Assembly (NCBI RefSeq): GCF_022014595.1
Contig: NZ_CP091740.1
Span: forward strand, 1,426,001 to 1,490,000
Length of the DNA: 64,000 bases
Source: Solitalea lacus
GTDB lineage: Bacteria > Bacteroidota > Bacteroidia > Sphingobacteriales > Sphingobacteriaceae
Reading direction: 5' to 3'
In this document: positions 16,737 through 28,200 of the stretch, in pieces
Layout: each line of letters opens with the position of its first letter
How positions within the stretch are numbered: position 1 is the stretch's first letter
Made by a program: the position numbers and the translations under genes
Notes under the pieces: generated by a model
What the model was told of the DNA's origin: nothing
Databases searched by the model: none
The model's input: only the letters and a program-made list of their open reading frames with translations

Positions 16737-17924
16737 ATGGCAAAAGAAAAATTTGACCGTTCCAAGGAACACTTGAACATTGGAACAATTGGTCACGTTG
16801 ACCACGGTAAAACTACCTTGACTGCCGCTATCACTAAAGTATTAGCAGATGCAGGTTTGTCAGAAGCTCGTTCATTCGATTCTATCGACTCTGCTCCTGA
16901 AGAAAAAGAGCGTGGTATTACCATTAACACTGCTCACGTTGAGTACTCTACTGCTACTCGTCACTATGCACACGTTGACTGTCCAGGTCACGCTGACTAT
17001 GTGAAAAACATGGTTACTGGTGCTGCTCAGATGGACGGAGCTATCTTGGTAGTAGCTGCTACTGATGGTCCTATGCCACAAACTCGTGAGCACATCCTTC
17101 TTGCTCGTCAGGTAGGTGTACCTAAAATTGTTGTATTCATGAACAAAGTAGACATGGTTGACGATCCAGAATTGTTAGACCTAGTTGAAATGGAAATTCG
17201 TGAATTATTATCATTCTACGAATTCGACGGTGATAATACCCCAGTTATCCGCGGTTCAGCTCTTGGTGGTTTGAACGGTGACGCTAAATGGGTTGCTACT
17301 ATCATGGAATTGATGAATGCTGTTGATACTTTCATTCCTGTTCCACCACGTTTGAAAGATCTTCCTTTCTTGATGCCTGTTGAAGACGTATTCTCGATCA
17401 CTGGTCGTGGTACTGTTGCAACTGGTCGTATCGAGCGCGGTGTAATCAACTCAGGTGATCCAGTACAAATCATTGGTATGGGTGCAGAAGATTTGAAATC
17501 AACTGTAACTGGTGTTGAGATGTTCCGTAAGATCTTAGATTATGGTGAAGCTGGTGATAACGTAGGTTTGTTATTACGTGGTATTGAGAAAACTGATATC
17601 CGTCGTGGTATGGTTATCGTGAAACCTAACTCAGTAACTCCTCACGCTGACTTTAAAGCTGAGATCTACGTATTGAGCAAAGCTGAAGGTGGTCGTCACA
17701 CTCCATTCTTTAACAAATACCGTCCTCAGTTCTATTTCCGTACAACTGACGTAACAGGTGAGATTACACTTGAGCCAGGAGTAGAAATGGTAATGCCAGG
17801 TGATAACGTTACTATCAACGTAAAACTAATCAGCGCAATCGCTATGGAAAAAGGTCTTCGTTTCGCTATCCGCGAAGGTGGTCGTACCGTAGGTGCTGGT
17901 CAGGTAACTGAAATTGTTAAGTAA
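16737..17924 (+). CDS. tuf: Elongation factor Tu
   Basis: GTPase that brings aminoacyl-tRNA to the ribosome; 395 residues, the usual length. GTP-binding motifs are GHVDHGKT (19-26), DCPGH (81-85) and NKVD (136-139), with the switch region [10 protein letters not shown] (58-67). Domains 2 and 3 follow, ending AGQVTEIVK. No Shine-Dalgarno precedes the ATG; the leader is A-rich, typical of the phylum. It sits in the conserved order of four tRNAs, tuf, tRNA-Trp, secE, nusG. Confidence 0.99.
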   Translation: MAKEKFDRSKEHLNIGTIGHVDHGKTTLTAAITKVLADAGLSEARSFDSIDSAPEEKERGITINTAHVEYSTATRHYAHVDCPGHADYVKNMVTGAAQMDGAILVVAATDGPMPQTREHILLARQVGVPKIVVFMNKVDMVDDPELLDLVEMEIRELLSFYEFDGDNTPVIRGSALGGLNGDAKWVATIMELMNAVDTFIPVPPRLKDLPFLMPVEDVFSITGRGTVATGRIERGVINSGDPVQIIGMGAEDLKSTVTGVEMFRKILDYGEAGDNVGLLLRGIEKTDIRRGMVIVKPNSVTPHADFKAEIYVLSKAEGGRHTPFFNKYRPQFYFRTTDVTGEITLEPGVEMVMPGDNVTINVKLISAIAMEKGLRFAIREGGRTVGAGQVTEIVK

Positions 17925-17942
17925 TTAACAAAATATATTAAT

Positions 17943-17972
17943 CAGCAGCGATTGGCTCGCTAGTCGCTGCTG
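17943..17972 (+). terminator. Hairpin between tuf and tRNA-Trp
   Basis: CAGCAGCGA (17943-17951) pairs perfectly with TCGCTGCTG (17964-17972). The tail TTATTTTA is a weak T run, so this may be a partial terminator or processing site within the operon. Confidence 0.5.
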
Positions 17973-17980
17973 TTATTTTA

Positions 17981-18051
17981 ACGAGTGTAGTTCAAGGGTA
18001 GAATAGCGGTCTCCAAAACCGTTGATGGGAGTTCGAATCTCTCCACTCGTG
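17981..18051 (+). tRNA. tRNA-Trp (anticodon CCA)
   Basis: Acceptor ACGAGTG/CACTCGT, anticodon stem GCGGT/ACCGT (one G-T pair) with loop CTCCAAA, T loop TTCGAAT, discriminator G as expected for Trp. 71 bases. Confidence 0.96.
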
Positions 18052-18154
18052 CAAGATGTAAGGTTAATAGTTTTTGTATTGGTTTCTTTAACTTTGTTAA
18101 GAAACCGGTAAATTGCTATTAACCATTCATTGTATCTATATTAATGTAGTTAGC

Positions 18155-18352
18155 ATGAGCAAAGTAATAGAATACATCAAAGAATCTAAAAACGAGTTAG
18201 TAAATCATGTAACATGGCCTACTACCAGTGAGCTGTTTAACAGTGCAATGGTTGTTCTTGTTGCTTCAGGAATTATGGCAGCCGTAGTATTTGCTATGGA
18301 TGAAGCTTTTGGCCAATTGGTACTTGGTTCGTTTTATGATTTATTCTCTTAA
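18155..18352 (+). CDS. secE: Preprotein translocase subunit SecE
   Basis: A 65-residue subunit of the SecYEG channel in the inner membrane, of the short single-span type. The amphipathic N-terminal helix contains the conserved [16 protein letters not shown] pattern (residues 12-27), followed by one membrane span (about 30-47). The start is ATG at 18155; an in-frame TTG at 18113 would add 14 residues not found in the family. nusG starts 14 bases after the stop. Confidence 0.95.
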   Translation: MSKVIEYIKESKNELVNHVTWPTTSELFNSAMVVLVASGIMAAVVFAMDEAFGQLVLGSFYDLFS

Positions 18353-18355
18353 TTC

Positions 18356-18360
18356 GGAGG
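18356..18360 (+). promoter_or_regulatory. Strong Shine-Dalgarno sequence of nusG
   Basis: GGAGG within TTCGGAGGGTTGGAATG, six bases before the nusG start. One of only three clear cases in this window. Confidence 0.75.
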
Positions 18361-18366
18361 GTTGGA

Positions 18367-18909
18367 ATGAGTGATCAATTAAAATGGTACGTCGTAAGAG
18401 CTGTCAGCGGTAAAGAGAAAAAAGTAAAGCAGTACATTGAATCTGAAATTAACCGCTTAGGCATTAATCACCTAGTTCCGCAGGTACTTATTCCTATGGA
18501 GAAGGTGTACCAGATGCGTAATGGCAAAAAAATTGCTAAAGAACGTAATTTTTTCCCAGGCTATGTGTTAATTGAAGCTCAGCTTGATGGTGAATTAGAA
18601 CACGTTATTAAAAATATTAACAGTGTAATTGGCTTCTTGGGTGACAAAGATGGAACTGCTATTCCTTTGCGTCAGTCTGAAGTGAACCGTATCTTAGGTA
18701 CTGTTGACGAAATTACTACACAGGGTGAAACAACTGGTGTTCCGTATTATGTTGGTGAAAATGTGAAAGTGATGGACGGACCGTTTAATGGCTTTACCGG
18801 TGTTATTGAAGAGGTTAACGAAGAGAAGAAAAAACTTAAGGTAATGGTTAAAATCTTCGGCAGAAGAACGCCTCTTGAGCTTAATTACATGCAAGTAGAA
18901 AAAGAATAA
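18367..18909 (+). CDS. nusG: Transcription termination/antitermination factor NusG
   Basis: RNA polymerase elongation factor of 180 residues. The NGN domain starts with [20 protein letters not shown] (residues 6-25) and contains [12 protein letters not shown]; the C-terminal KOW domain shows [20 protein letters not shown] (about 129-148) and ends [11 protein letters not shown]. It follows secE closely and is separated from rplK by a hairpin. Apart from a strong Shine-Dalgarno there is nothing unusual. Confidence 0.98.
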   Translation: MSDQLKWYVVRAVSGKEKKVKQYIESEINRLGINHLVPQVLIPMEKVYQMRNGKKIAKERNFFPGYVLIEAQLDGELEHVIKNINSVIGFLGDKDGTAIPLRQSEVNRILGTVDEITTQGETTGVPYYVGENVKVMDGPFNGFTGVIEEVNEEKKKLKVMVKIFGRRTPLELNYMQVEKE

Positions 18910-18923
18910 TGTAAATATTTGAT

Positions 18924-18965
18924 AATGTGGCGCAAAAGAATTACTTTTGCGCCTCATTAATTTTT
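18924..18965 (+). terminator. Hairpin between nusG and rplK
   Basis: AATG plus GGCGCAAAAG (18924-18938) pairs with CTTTTGCGCC plus CATT (18944-18958) with one mismatch, then TAATTTTT. Probably a terminator separating secE-nusG from the L11 operon, possibly leaky. Confidence 0.75.
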
Positions 18966-19037
18966 ACATTAATGAAAATACAAATGTTACTTATTGCTTC
19001 CACAATTGTTTAACATTTATTAACTAACAAACGAGAC

Positions 19038-19475
19038 ATGGCAAAAGAAGTTAGTGCGCTTGTTAAATTGCAAATCAAAGGTGGTGCAGCCAACCCTTCA
19101 CCTCCAGTAGGACCTGCTTTAGGTGCTAAAGGGGTGAATATCATGGAGTTCTGTAAGCAATTCAATGCTAGAACCCAAGATAAACCGGGCAAAGTACTTC
19201 CTGTTGTAATTACAGTTTATGCCGACAAGTCGTTTGATTTTATCATTAAAACTCCTCCAGTAGCTATTCAGTTATTGGATGCGACTAAACTTAAAAGCGG
19301 ATCGGCTGAGCCTAACCGTAAAAAAGTAGCTAACGTTACCTGGGATCAGGTTCGTGCTATCGCAGAGGATAAAATGCCTGACTTGAACGCGTTTACTATT
19401 GAATCAGCAATGTCAATGGTTGCTGGTACAGCACGCAGTATGGGTATCACCGTATCAGGTGAGCGTCCATTTTAA
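19038..19475 (+). CDS. rplK: 50S ribosomal protein uL11
   Basis: Ribosomal stalk-base protein, 145 residues. It has the proline-rich N-terminal block [20 protein letters not shown] (residues 20-39) that binds GTPase factors, and the C-terminal rRNA-binding domain with [11 protein letters not shown]. First gene of the rplK-rplA-rplJ-rplL-rpoB-rpoC series. The start is ATG without a Shine-Dalgarno. Confidence 0.98.
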   Translation: MAKEVSALVKLQIKGGAANPSPPVGPALGAKGVNIMEFCKQFNARTQDKPGKVLPVVITVYADKSFDFIIKTPPVAIQLLDATKLKSGSAEPNRKKVANVTWDQVRAIAEDKMPDLNAFTIESAMSMVAGTARSMGITVSGERPF

Positions 19476-19505
19476 TTAAATTATTAAATTATTAAGGGTA
19501 AAACA

Positions 19506-20204
19506 GTGGCAAGATTAACAAAAAATCGTAAAAAAGTATTATCCCTGATTGAGAAGGATAAAGCTTACTCTTTACAGGAAGCCTCTGCCTTAGTAAAACA
19601 GATCACCACTACCAAGTTCGATGCTTCGGTTGATTTAGATATTCGTTTGGGTGTTGACCCTCGTAAAGCTAATCAAATGGTAAGAGGTATCGCCGTGTTA
19701 CCACACGGTACCGGTAAAACTGTTCGTGTATTGGTACTTTGTACCCCAGACAAAGAACAGGAAGCTAAAGATGCTGGTGCTGACTATGTTGGCTTGGATG
19801 ATTATATTACTAAGATTGAGCAAGGTTGGACTGATGTAGATATCATCATTACCACTCCTGCTTGTATGGCTAAAGTAGGTAAGTTAGGCCGTGTTTTAGG
19901 TCCACGTAACTTGATGCCAAATCCTAAATCAGGTACTGTAACTAACGAAGTTGGTAAAGCAGTAACTGATGTTAAAGGTGGTAAAATTGATTTCAAAGTA
20001 GATAAAACAGGTATTATCCACACTTCAGTTGGTAAAGCTTCGTTTTCTCCTGAAAAAATCTACGAAAATGCGTTAGAAGTAATTCAAACCATTGCTCGTT
20101 TAAAACCATCGGCAGCAAAAGGTACTTACTTTAAGAGTATTCACATGTCGAGCACAATGAGTGCAGGCATTCATGTTGAAACTAAATCTGTAGCGGGAAT
20201 CTAA
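19506..20204 (+). CDS. rplA: 50S ribosomal protein uL1
   Basis: L1-stalk protein of 232 residues, with the signature blocks [30 protein letters not shown] and [16 protein letters not shown]. In many bacteria L1 represses the L11-L1 mRNA; no leader site was recognised here. The start codon is GTG at 19506, and no in-frame ATG fits. It lies 30 bases after rplK and 3 bases before rplJ. Confidence 0.98.
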   Translation: MARLTKNRKKVLSLIEKDKAYSLQEASALVKQITTTKFDASVDLDIRLGVDPRKANQMVRGIAVLPHGTGKTVRVLVLCTPDKEQEAKDAGADYVGLDDYITKIEQGWTDVDIIITTPACMAKVGKLGRVLGPRNLMPNPKSGTVTNEVGKAVTDVKGGKIDFKVDKTGIIHTSVGKASFSPEKIYENALEVIQTIARLKPSAAKGTYFKSIHMSSTMSAGIHVETKSVAGI

Positions 20205-20207
20205 GAC

Positions 20208-20735
20208 ATGAACAGAGAAGAAAAAAATGTAATCGTTCTCGATCTTAAGGAAAAGATGGAGGCGTACGGTAGTTTTTACATTACCGATACTTCAAATCTA
20301 ACTGTTGCTAAGATTAACGCGATCAGAAGAAAATGTTTCGAGAGAGGCATCACATTCCAAGTAGCTAAAAATACCTTGATTCAAAAGGCAATGGAAGCTA
20401 CCGGAGTTGATTACAGTCCTTTATTCGCAGCATTGAAAGGTACTTCTGGTGTTATGTTTTCTAATACAGGAAACGTTCCAGCAAAACTGATCAAAGAATT
20501 GCGTAGCGAAAAGGGTGCTGAGAAACCAATCTTGAAAGGTGCTTCAATTGAACAAGCTTTCTTCGTTGGTGACAATCAGTTAGATACGCTTACTGCTATT
20601 AAATCTAAGCAAGAGCTTATCGGTGATATTATCGGCTTATTACAATCACCTGCTAAAAATGTGGTTTCTGCATTACAATCTAGCGGTGGCAAGTTAGCTG
20701 GTATTCTTAAAACATTATCAGAGAAAGGTGAGTAA
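20208..20735 (+). CDS. rplJ: 50S ribosomal protein uL10
   Basis: Stalk protein that anchors L7/L12 dimers, 175 residues. The N-terminal rRNA-binding domain has YITDTSNLTVAKINAIRRK and VAKNTLIQKAME, and the C-terminal helix (SALQSSGGKLAGILKTLSEK) binds L7/L12. It begins 3 bases after rplA, implying translational coupling. The L10-L12 complex commonly autoregulates its own mRNA; no such site was identified. Confidence 0.98.
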   Translation: MNREEKNVIVLDLKEKMEAYGSFYITDTSNLTVAKINAIRRKCFERGITFQVAKNTLIQKAMEATGVDYSPLFAALKGTSGVMFSNTGNVPAKLIKELRSEKGAEKPILKGASIEQAFFVGDNQLDTLTAIKSKQELIGDIIGLLQSPAKNVVSALQSSGGKLAGILKTLSEKGE

Positions 20736-20799
20736 GCTACCTGTTTAGTGCTTACAGAGTAATTTTAATTAGTATTTAAACTATCAAATTTTTATAAAA

Positions 20800-21177
20800 A
20801 TGGCAGATTTGAAAGCGTTTGCTGAACAATTAGTAAACTTAACAGTTAAAGAAGTTAACGAGTTAGCTCAAATTTTAAAAGACGAGTACGGTATTGAGCC
20901 TGCTGCTGCTGCTCCTGTAATGGTAGCTGGTGCTGCTGGTGCTGCTGCTGCTGTTGAAGAAGAAAAAACTTCTTTTGATGTAATTCTTGCTGACGCAGGA
21001 GGTCAAAAATTAGCAGTTGTTAAGTTAGTTAAAGATCTTACTGGTCTTGGTTTGAAAGAAGCTAAAGACTTAGTAGACGGCGCTCCAAAACCTTTAAAAG
21101 AAGGTGTTGCTAAAGACGAAGCTGAAGCTTTGAAAAAGCAATTAGAAGAAGCTGGAGCTAAAGTTGAAATTAAGTAA
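20800..21177 (+). CDS. rplL: 50S ribosomal protein bL12 (L7/L12)
   Basis: Acidic stalk protein of 125 residues. Its N-terminal dimerisation helices ([20 protein letters not shown]) lead to an alanine-rich hinge (about 30-50) and a C-terminal factor-binding domain with [20 protein letters not shown] and [13 protein letters not shown] 10-bp hairpin follows before rpoB. Confidence 0.98.
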   Translation: MADLKAFAEQLVNLTVKEVNELAQILKDEYGIEPAAAAPVMVAGAAGAAAAVEEEKTSFDVILADAGGQKLAVVKLVKDLTGLGLKEAKDLVDGAPKPLKEGVAKDEAEALKKQLEEAGAKVEIK

Positions 21178-21203
21178 TAACTTAGTTCACATATTATAGG
21201 ATA

Positions 21204-21240
21204 AGACTCTTCCCAAAAGGAAGAGTCTATTCCTGTTTTT
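21204..21240 (+). terminator. Attenuator-like hairpin between rplL and rpoB
   Basis: AGACTCTTCC (21204-21213) pairs perfectly with GGAAGAGTCT (21219-21228) around CAAAA; the T run is displaced (ATTCCTGTTTTT). Placement matches the partial terminator that lowers rpoBC relative to ribosomal protein genes in other bacteria. Confidence 0.65.
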
Positions 21241-21345
21241 ATTAGTTTTATTAAATTTACGCAAACTCATTGATAATGAGTACGTTATCAATGCTTAAAC
21301 GATGTTTGAAACCTTTAATAGTTTTCACTCTCAAAATTTATTCCC

Positions 21346-24300
21346 TTGGCAAACAACACTAATAATTCGCAAAGAGTAAGTTTCGCTACAAGTAAGCACG
21401 TATTGGATTATCCTGATTTTCTGGATGTACAATTGGAATCATTCCAACAGTTTTTCCAGTTAGATACCACAGCCGATGATCGTCATACAGAAGGCTTGTT
21501 TAAAGTATTTAGCGAAAACTTCCCAATTTCCGATTCTCGAGGCATCTTTGTTCTTGAGTTTTTGGATTATTTCATTGATCCGCCTCGTTACGATATACAA
21601 GAGTGTATTGAGCGTGGCTTGACTTACAGCGTACCATTAAAGGCCAAGCTGAGGTTATATTGTACCGATCCGGAGCATGAGGATTTTGAAACAATTGTAC
21701 AGGATGTGTATTTAGGTACCATACCGTACATGACGCCAAAAGGTACATTTGTGATCAATGGTGCTGAGCGTGTTATTGTATCTCAGCTTCACCGTTCACC
21801 GGGTGTTTTCTTTGGTCAAAGTCGCCATACCAACGGTACTAAATTATATTCAGCCCGTGTAATTCCATTTAAGGGTTCATGGATTGAGTTTGCTACCGAC
21901 GTAAACAACGTAATGTATGCTTACATTGACCGTAAGAAGAAGTTTCCGGTAACCACGTTGCTACGTGCCATTGGATATGATTCAGATAAAGACATTCTTG
22001 AATTGTTCGACCTTGCTGATGAAGTTAAGGTTAGCAAATCAGGTTTGAAAAAATATGTTGGCCGTCGTTTAGCGGCTAGGGTTTTACGTAAATGGGTAGA
22101 AGATTTCGTAGACGAAGATACCGGTGAAGTGGTATCGATTGATCGTAACGAAGTAATTCTAGAACGTGAAACTATTCTTGAAGAAGATCATATCGACTTG
22201 ATCATAGATGCTGGCGTTAAGTCAATTATTTTGACTAAAGACGACGTTACAACTGCTGATCATGCTATTATATACAATACGCTTCAAAAAGATACTTCAA
22301 ACTCTGAAAAAGAAGCTGTTGAGCACATTTATCGTGCATTACGTAACGCCGAACCACCTGATGAAGAAACTGCTCGTGGTATTATTGAGCGTTTATTCTT
22401 CTCAGATAAGCGTTATGATTTAGGTGATGTAGGTCGTTACCGTATTAACCGTAAATTAGGTTTAACAACAGATGAAGAAACCAAAGTATTAACGAAGGTG
22501 GATATCATCGAAATTGTTAAATATCTGATTCGTCTGATCAATGCTAAAGCTGAGGTTGATGATATCGACCACTTGTCAAATCGTCGTGTTCGTACTGTTG
22601 GAGAGCAATTGTACGCACAATTTGGTGTTGGTTTAGCTCGTATGGCCCGTACCATTCGTGAGCGTATGAACATTCGTGATAATGAGGTGTTTACGCCTAC
22701 CGATTTGATCAATGCTCGTACCCTTTCGTCAGTGATCAACTCATTCTTCGGAACTAATCAGTTATCACAGTTCATGGATCAAACCAATCCTTTGGCTGAA
22801 ATTACGCATAAGCGTCGTTTGTCAGCTTTAGGTCCTGGTGGTCTTTCTCGTGAGCGCGCTGGTTTCGAGGTTCGTGACGTTCACTATACACACTACGGTC
22901 GTTTATGTACTATTGAGACTCCTGAGGGTCCGAACATCGGTCTTATCTCGTCTCTTTGTGTTCACGCAAAGATCAATAACTTAGGTTTCATCGAAACTCC
23001 TTACCGTAAAGTAGTTGAAGGTAAAGTGGTTGTTGATGAACCTGTTGTTTACATGAGTGCTGAAGATGAGGATGGTAAAACCATTGCACAGGCTAATGCA
23101 CAGTATGATGATAAAGGTAATTTCTTAACTCCTAAAGTGAAATCACGTTTTGAAGGTGACTTCCCTGTAATCGAGCCGGAGAAAATTGACCTTATTGATA
23201 TTGCACCTAACCAGATCACCTCAATTGCTGCTTCGTTAATTCCATTCCTTGAGCATGATGACGCCAACCGTGCATTGATGGGATCGAACATGCAACGTCA
23301 GGCCGTTCCATTGTTACGTCCTGAATCTCCAATTGTAGGTACTGGTCTTGAGGGACGCGTTGCTTCAGACTCTCGTACTTTGATGAATGCTGAAGGTGAC
23401 GGTGAAGTTGTTTACGTTGATGCAAACAAAATTACCATTCGTTATGATCGTACTGAAGATGACCGTTTGGTTTCTTTTGATGGTGACGAAAAAACTTATT
23501 CGTTGACCAAATTCAAGAAAACCAACCAGAGTACTTGTATCAACTTGAAACCAATTGTTAAAAAAGGTCAGAAAGTTAAAAAAGGACAGGTACTTACTGA
23601 AGGTTATGCAACTCAAAATGGTGAGTTAGCATTAGGACGCAACTTAAAAGTAGCGTTCATGCCTTGGCAAGGTTTCAACTTCGAGGATGCGATTGTAATT
23701 TCTGAGCGTATTGCTCGCGAAGACATCTTTACTTCATTACACATTGAAGAATTCGAATTAGAAGTTCGTGATACAAAACGTGGTGAAGAAGAATTAACTC
23801 CGGATATTCCTAACGTTTCAGAAGAGGCTACTAAAGACCTTGATGAAAACGGTATCATCCGAATTGGTGCTGAAGTTAAAGAAGGCGATATCCTTATTGG
23901 TAAAATCACTCCAAAAGGTGAGTCTGATCCTTCCCCAGAAGAAAAATTATTACGTGCAATCTTTGGTGATAAAGCCGGCGATGTGAAAGACGCTTCATTG
24001 AAAGCATCCCCTTCTATCAGCGGTGTTGTTATCGATACTAAACTATTCTCTCGTGCTAAAAAAACATCTAAAAATGATGAGAAAGCACAGTTAGAGAAAT
24101 TAGATGCACGTCATAATAATAACAACGCGAAGTTAAAAGATACGTTAGTAGAGAAATTATTTGAATTAGTTAACGGCAAAACATCACAAGGCGTTTACGA
24201 CAATTACAAAGAGTTGTTAATTGCTAAAGGAGTGAAATTCACTCAGAAAATGTTGGTTGAGCTTAACTATGAGAATATCAACCCTAACAAGTGGACAACT

Positions 24301-25152
24301 GATAAGGATAAAAATGACCAGATCAAGTTGTTGCTTCATAACTACGGTATTAAAGTGAACGAAGAGCTTGGAGATTACCGTCGTCAGAAATTCGCTATCA
24401 GCGTTGGTGATGAGTTACCTTCAGGTATTGTTCAAATGGCTAAGGTTTACGTGGCTAAGAAACGTAAATTGAAAGTAGGAGATAAGATGGCAGGTCGTCA
24501 CGGTAACAAGGGTATCGTTGCCCGTATTGTTCGTGATGAAGATATGCCATTCCTTGAGGATGGAACTCCGGTTGACATAGTGTTGAACCCACTTGGTGTA
24601 CCTTCTCGTATGAACTTGGGTCAGATTTATGAAACCATCTTAGGATGGGCTGGTAAAGAGTTGGGCATTAAGTTTGCCACCCCAATTTTCGACGGTGCAA
24701 CTCATTCAGAAGTTGAAGATTGGATTAAGAAAGCTGGCATTCCAGAATCAGGTAGAACTTACTTGTACGATGGTTTAACAGGTGATCGTTTCCACCAACC
24801 AACTACAGTAGGTATTATCTACATGCTGAAATTGGGTCACATGGTTGACGATAAGATGCACGCTCGTTCTATCGGTCCTTACTCACTTATTACTCAACAA
24901 CCATTGGGTGGTAAAGCGCAGTTTGGTGGTCAGCGTTTCGGTGAGATGGAGGTTTGGGCACTTGAAGCATTCGGTGCAGCAAACATTCTTCAAGAGATCC
25001 TTACCGTTAAGTCTGATGATGTTATTGGCCGTGCTAAAACTTACGAAGCCATTGTTAAAGGTGAAAACCTTCCAACGCCAGGTGTGCCTGAGTCATTTAA
25101 TGTATTGGTACATGAGTTACGCGGCTTAGGTCTAGACGTAACACTTGAATAA
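21346..25152 (+). CDS. rpoB: RNA polymerase subunit beta
   Basis: Core RNA polymerase subunit of 1268 residues. Conserved blocks include the N-terminal [16 protein letters not shown], the rifampicin-pocket block [20 protein letters not shown] followed by ALGPGGL, the [20 protein letters not shown] region, and the C-terminal [20 protein letters not shown] with [13 protein letters not shown]. The start is TTG at 21346 (MANNTNN); an in-frame stop lies 27 bases upstream with no ATG between, so the rare start is well supported. The rifampicin pocket shows the ordinary residues. rpoC begins 83 bases later. Confidence 0.98.
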   Translation: MANNTNNSQRVSFATSKHVLDYPDFLDVQLESFQQFFQLDTTADDRHTEGLFKVFSENFPISDSRGIFVLEFLDYFIDPPRYDIQECIERGLTYSVPLKAKLRLYCTDPEHEDFETIVQDVYLGTIPYMTPKGTFVINGAERVIVSQLHRSPGVFFGQSRHTNGTKLYSARVIPFKGSWIEFATDVNNVMYAYIDRKKKFPVTTLLRAIGYDSDKDILELFDLADEVKVSKSGLKKYVGRRLAARVLRKWVEDFVDEDTGEVVSIDRNEVILERETILEEDHIDLIIDAGVKSIILTKDDVTTADHAIIYNTLQKDTSNSEKEAVEHIYRALRNAEPPDEETARGIIERLFFSDKRYDLGDVGRYRINRKLGLTTDEETKVLTKVDIIEIVKYLIRLINAKAEVDDIDHLSNRRVRTVGEQLYAQFGVGLARMARTIRERMNIRDNEVFTPTDLINARTLSSVINSFFGTNQLSQFMDQTNPLAEITHKRRLSALGPGGLSRERAGFEVRDVHYTHYGRLCTIETPEGPNIGLISSLCVHAKINNLGFIETPYRKVVEGKVVVDEPVVYMSAEDEDGKTIAQANAQYDDKGNFLTPKVKSRFEGDFPVIEPEKIDLIDIAPNQITSIAASLIPFLEHDDANRALMGSNMQRQAVPLLRPESPIVGTGLEGRVASDSRTLMNAEGDGEVVYVDANKITIRYDRTEDDRLVSFDGDEKTYSLTKFKKTNQSTCINLKPIVKKGQKVKKGQVLTEGYATQNGELALGRNLKVAFMPWQGFNFEDAIVISERIAREDIFTSLHIEEFELEVRDTKRGEEELTPDIPNVSEEATKDLDENGIIRIGAEVKEGDILIGKITPKGESDPSPEEKLLRAIFGDKAGDVKDASLKASPSISGVVIDTKLFSRAKKTSKNDEKAQLEKLDARHNNNNAKLKDTLVEKLFELVNGKTSQGVYDNYKELLIAKGVKFTQKMLVELNYENINPNKWTTDKDKNDQIKLLLHNYGIKVNEELGDYRRQKFAISVGDELPSGIVQMAKVYVAKKRKLKVGDKMAGRHGNKGIVARIVRDEDMPFLEDGTPVDIVLNPLGVPSRMNLGQIYETILGWAGKELGIKFATPIFDGATHSEVEDWIKKAGIPESGRTYLYDGLTGDRFHQPTTVGIIYMLKLGHMVDDKMHARSIGPYSLITQQPLGGKAQFGGQRFGEMEVWALEAFGAANILQEILTVKSDDVIGRAKTYEAIVKGENLPTPGVPESFNVLVHELRGLGLDVTLE

Positions 25153-25164
25153 TATTGAATGAAT

Positions 25165-25219
25165 GAATGATAGAATGGGTTAATTCTCATTCTATCATTC
25201 TCTAATTCTATCATTCTCT
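25165..25219 (+). repeat. Competing inverted and direct repeats between rpoB and rpoC
   Basis: GAATGATAGAATG (25165-25177) is perfectly complementary to CATTCTATCATTC (25188-25200) and, over 12 bases, to a second copy starting ATTCTATCATTC at 25205. The two right-hand copies form a 15-base direct repeat (25189-25203 and 25205-25219). Two mutually exclusive hairpins can form just before the rpoC start. Confidence 0.8.
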
Positions 25220-25235
25220 CATTCAAAAAAAGAAT

Positions 25236-28200
25236 ATGTCGTACAAAAAAGAAAATAAGATCAAAAGTAATTTTACCAAAATTACGATCAGCCTTGCTTC
25301 GCCTGAGAACATCTTAGAACGTTCAAGTGGTGAGGTATTAAAGCCGGAAACGATCAACTACCGTACATACAAACCTGAACGTGATGGTTTGTTCTGCGAA
25401 CGCATTTTCGGTCCTGTGAAGGATTATGAGTGTGCCTGCGGAAAGTATAAGCGTATCCGTTATAAAGGTATTGTGTGTGACCGTTGTGGGGTTGAAGTTA
25501 CCGAGAAGAAAGTACGTCGCGAGCGCATGGGCCATATCAATTTGGTTGTGCCTGTAGCTCACATTTGGTACTTCCGCTCATTGCCAAATAAAATCGGTTA
25601 TTTGTTAGGTCTTCCTACCAAAAAACTTGATTTAATTATTTACTATGAGCGTTACGTGGTAATTCAACCAGGTATTAAAGCTCAAGATGGTATTCAATAT
25701 CTTGATTTCTTAACTGAAGAAGAATATTTAGATATTTTAGATACTCTTCCGAAAGAAAATCAATATTTAGACGATAAAGATCCGAATAAATTTGTCGCTA
25801 AAATGGGTGCTGAAGCTCTTCAGGACTTATTGGGCCGTTTACAATTGGATCAATTATCATATGATTTGCGTCACCAGGCGGCAAACGAAACTTCTCAGCA
25901 ACGTAAAAATGAAGCGTTAAAACGTCTTCAAGTTGTTGAAGCGTTCCGTGGAGCACAAGCTAACATTGAGAACCGTCCGGAATGGATGATCGTTAAGATT
26001 GTTCCTGTAATTCCTCCTGAATTACGTCCATTGGTTCCATTGGATGGTGGTCGTTTTGCAACTTCAGACTTGAACGATTTATATCGTCGTGTAATCATTC
26101 GTAACAACCGTTTGAAACGTTTGATCGAGATTAAAGCTCCTGAGGTGATTTTACGTAACGAAAAACGTATGTTGCAGGAAGCTGTTGACTCGTTATTCGA
26201 TAACTCACGTAAAGTGAACGCTGTTAAAACTGAAGGTAATCGTGCTTTAAAATCTCTTTCAGATATTTTGAAAGGTAAGCAAGGTCGTTTCCGTCAGAAC
26301 TTATTAGGTAAACGTGTTGACTATTCTGCTCGTTCAGTAATTGTTGTAGGTCCGACCTTGAAATTACACGAATGTGGTTTACCTAAAGACATGGCTGCTG
26401 AGCTATTCAAACCATTTATCATTCGTAAAATGATTGAGCGTGGTGTGGTAAAAACAGTAAAATCAGCCAAGAAAATTGTTGACCGTAAAGATCCATTGGT
26501 GTGGGATATCCTTGAGAATGTATTGAAGGGTCACCCTGTATTACTAAACCGTGCTCCTACACTTCACCGTTTGGGTATTCAGGCATTCCAACCAAAATTA
26601 GTAGAAGGTAAAGCAATTCAGTTACACCCATTAGTGTGTACCGCATTCAACGCCGACTTTGACGGTGACCAGATGGCCGTGCACTTACCATTAGGTAATG
26701 CGGCAATTTTGGAAGCCCAAATTTTGATGCTGGCGGCACACAACATTTTGAACCCTGCAAACGGTACTCCTATTACGGTACCTTCGCAGGACATGGTGTT
26801 GGGTCTGTACTATATTACAAAAGGAAGAAGATCTACACCTGATCGTAAAGTTCGTGGTGAAGGTTCGATATTCTATAGCCCAGAAGAAGTTCGTATTGCA
26901 TTAAACGAAAATCGTATTGATTTGCATGCTTGGATTAAGGTAAAAGTTAATCATAAGGATGAAAATGGCGAGATCGTTAACGGGCTTCTTGAAACTACTG
27001 TAGGCCGTGTAATTGTTAATGAATTTACTCCTGAAGAGACAGGATTCATTAACGAGTTATTAACCAAAAAATCACTTCGTGATATCATTGGTAATATCGT
27101 AAAAGTTACCGGTATGGCTCGTGCTGCTAAATTCCTTGATGATATTAAGGAACTAGGATTCCAAATGGCATTTAAAGGTGGTTTATCGTTTAATTTGAAA
27201 GATGTAACCATTCCTGAAGAAAAAGCTATTTTGTTGAATCAGGCACAAGAAGAGGTAGATGAGGTAATGAACAACTATAACATGGGTTTCATTACCAACA
27301 ATGAACGTTATAACCAGATCATCGATATTTGGACCCGTATCAACTCGCGCTTAACTGATCACTTGATGAAGCAATTAGCTGCGGATAACCAAGGTTTCAA
27401 CTCTGTTTACATGATGTTGGACTCAGGAGCCCGTGGTTCTAAAGAGCAGATTCGTCAGTTGTGTGGTATGAGGGGTCTGATGGCAAAACCACAAAAATCG
27501 GGTTCAGGTGGTGAGATTATCGAAAACCCAATTCTTTCAAACTTTAAAGAAGGTTTGTCGGTATTGGAATACTTTATCTCTACCCACGGTGCTCGTAAAG
27601 GTTTGGCCGATACGGCGTTAAAAACTGCCGATGCTGGTTATTTGACTCGTCGTTTACATGACGTAGCTCAAGACATGGTTGTTTCAGAGCCTGATTGTGG
27701 TACTTTACGTGGTGTACTTACTTCTGCATTGAAAGATAATGAAGAAGTAGTGGAGCCATTATATGACCGTATTTTGGGTCGTGTATCTCTGAATGATGTT
27801 ATTGATCCAATGTCAGGGGAAACTTTGGCATATGCTGGTGAAGAACTCACTGAAGATGTTTCTCAACGTATTGAAGACTCAGCTGTTGATGCTGTTGAGA
27901 TTCGTTCAGTACTTACATGTGAATCTAAGCGCGGAACATGTGCTAAGTGTTACGGCCGAAATCTGGCAACCGGTAAACTGGTTCAAATTGGTGAGGCTGT
28001 AGGTGTAATTGCTGCTCAATCAATCGGCGAGCCTGGTACACAGCTTACACTTCGTACCTTCCACGTGGGTGGTACTGCTTCTAACATTGCTGCTGAATCA
28101 CAAATTACTGCTAAGTTCCCAGGTAAATTGGAGTTCGAAAACATTCGTACTGTTACCTTAAAATCTGATGATGGCGAAATTGAAGTAGTATTAGGCCGTT

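Noticed and set aside
22437-22739. Antisense frames inside rpoB and rpoC
   Set aside because: They shadow highly conserved coding sequence and have no features of their own.
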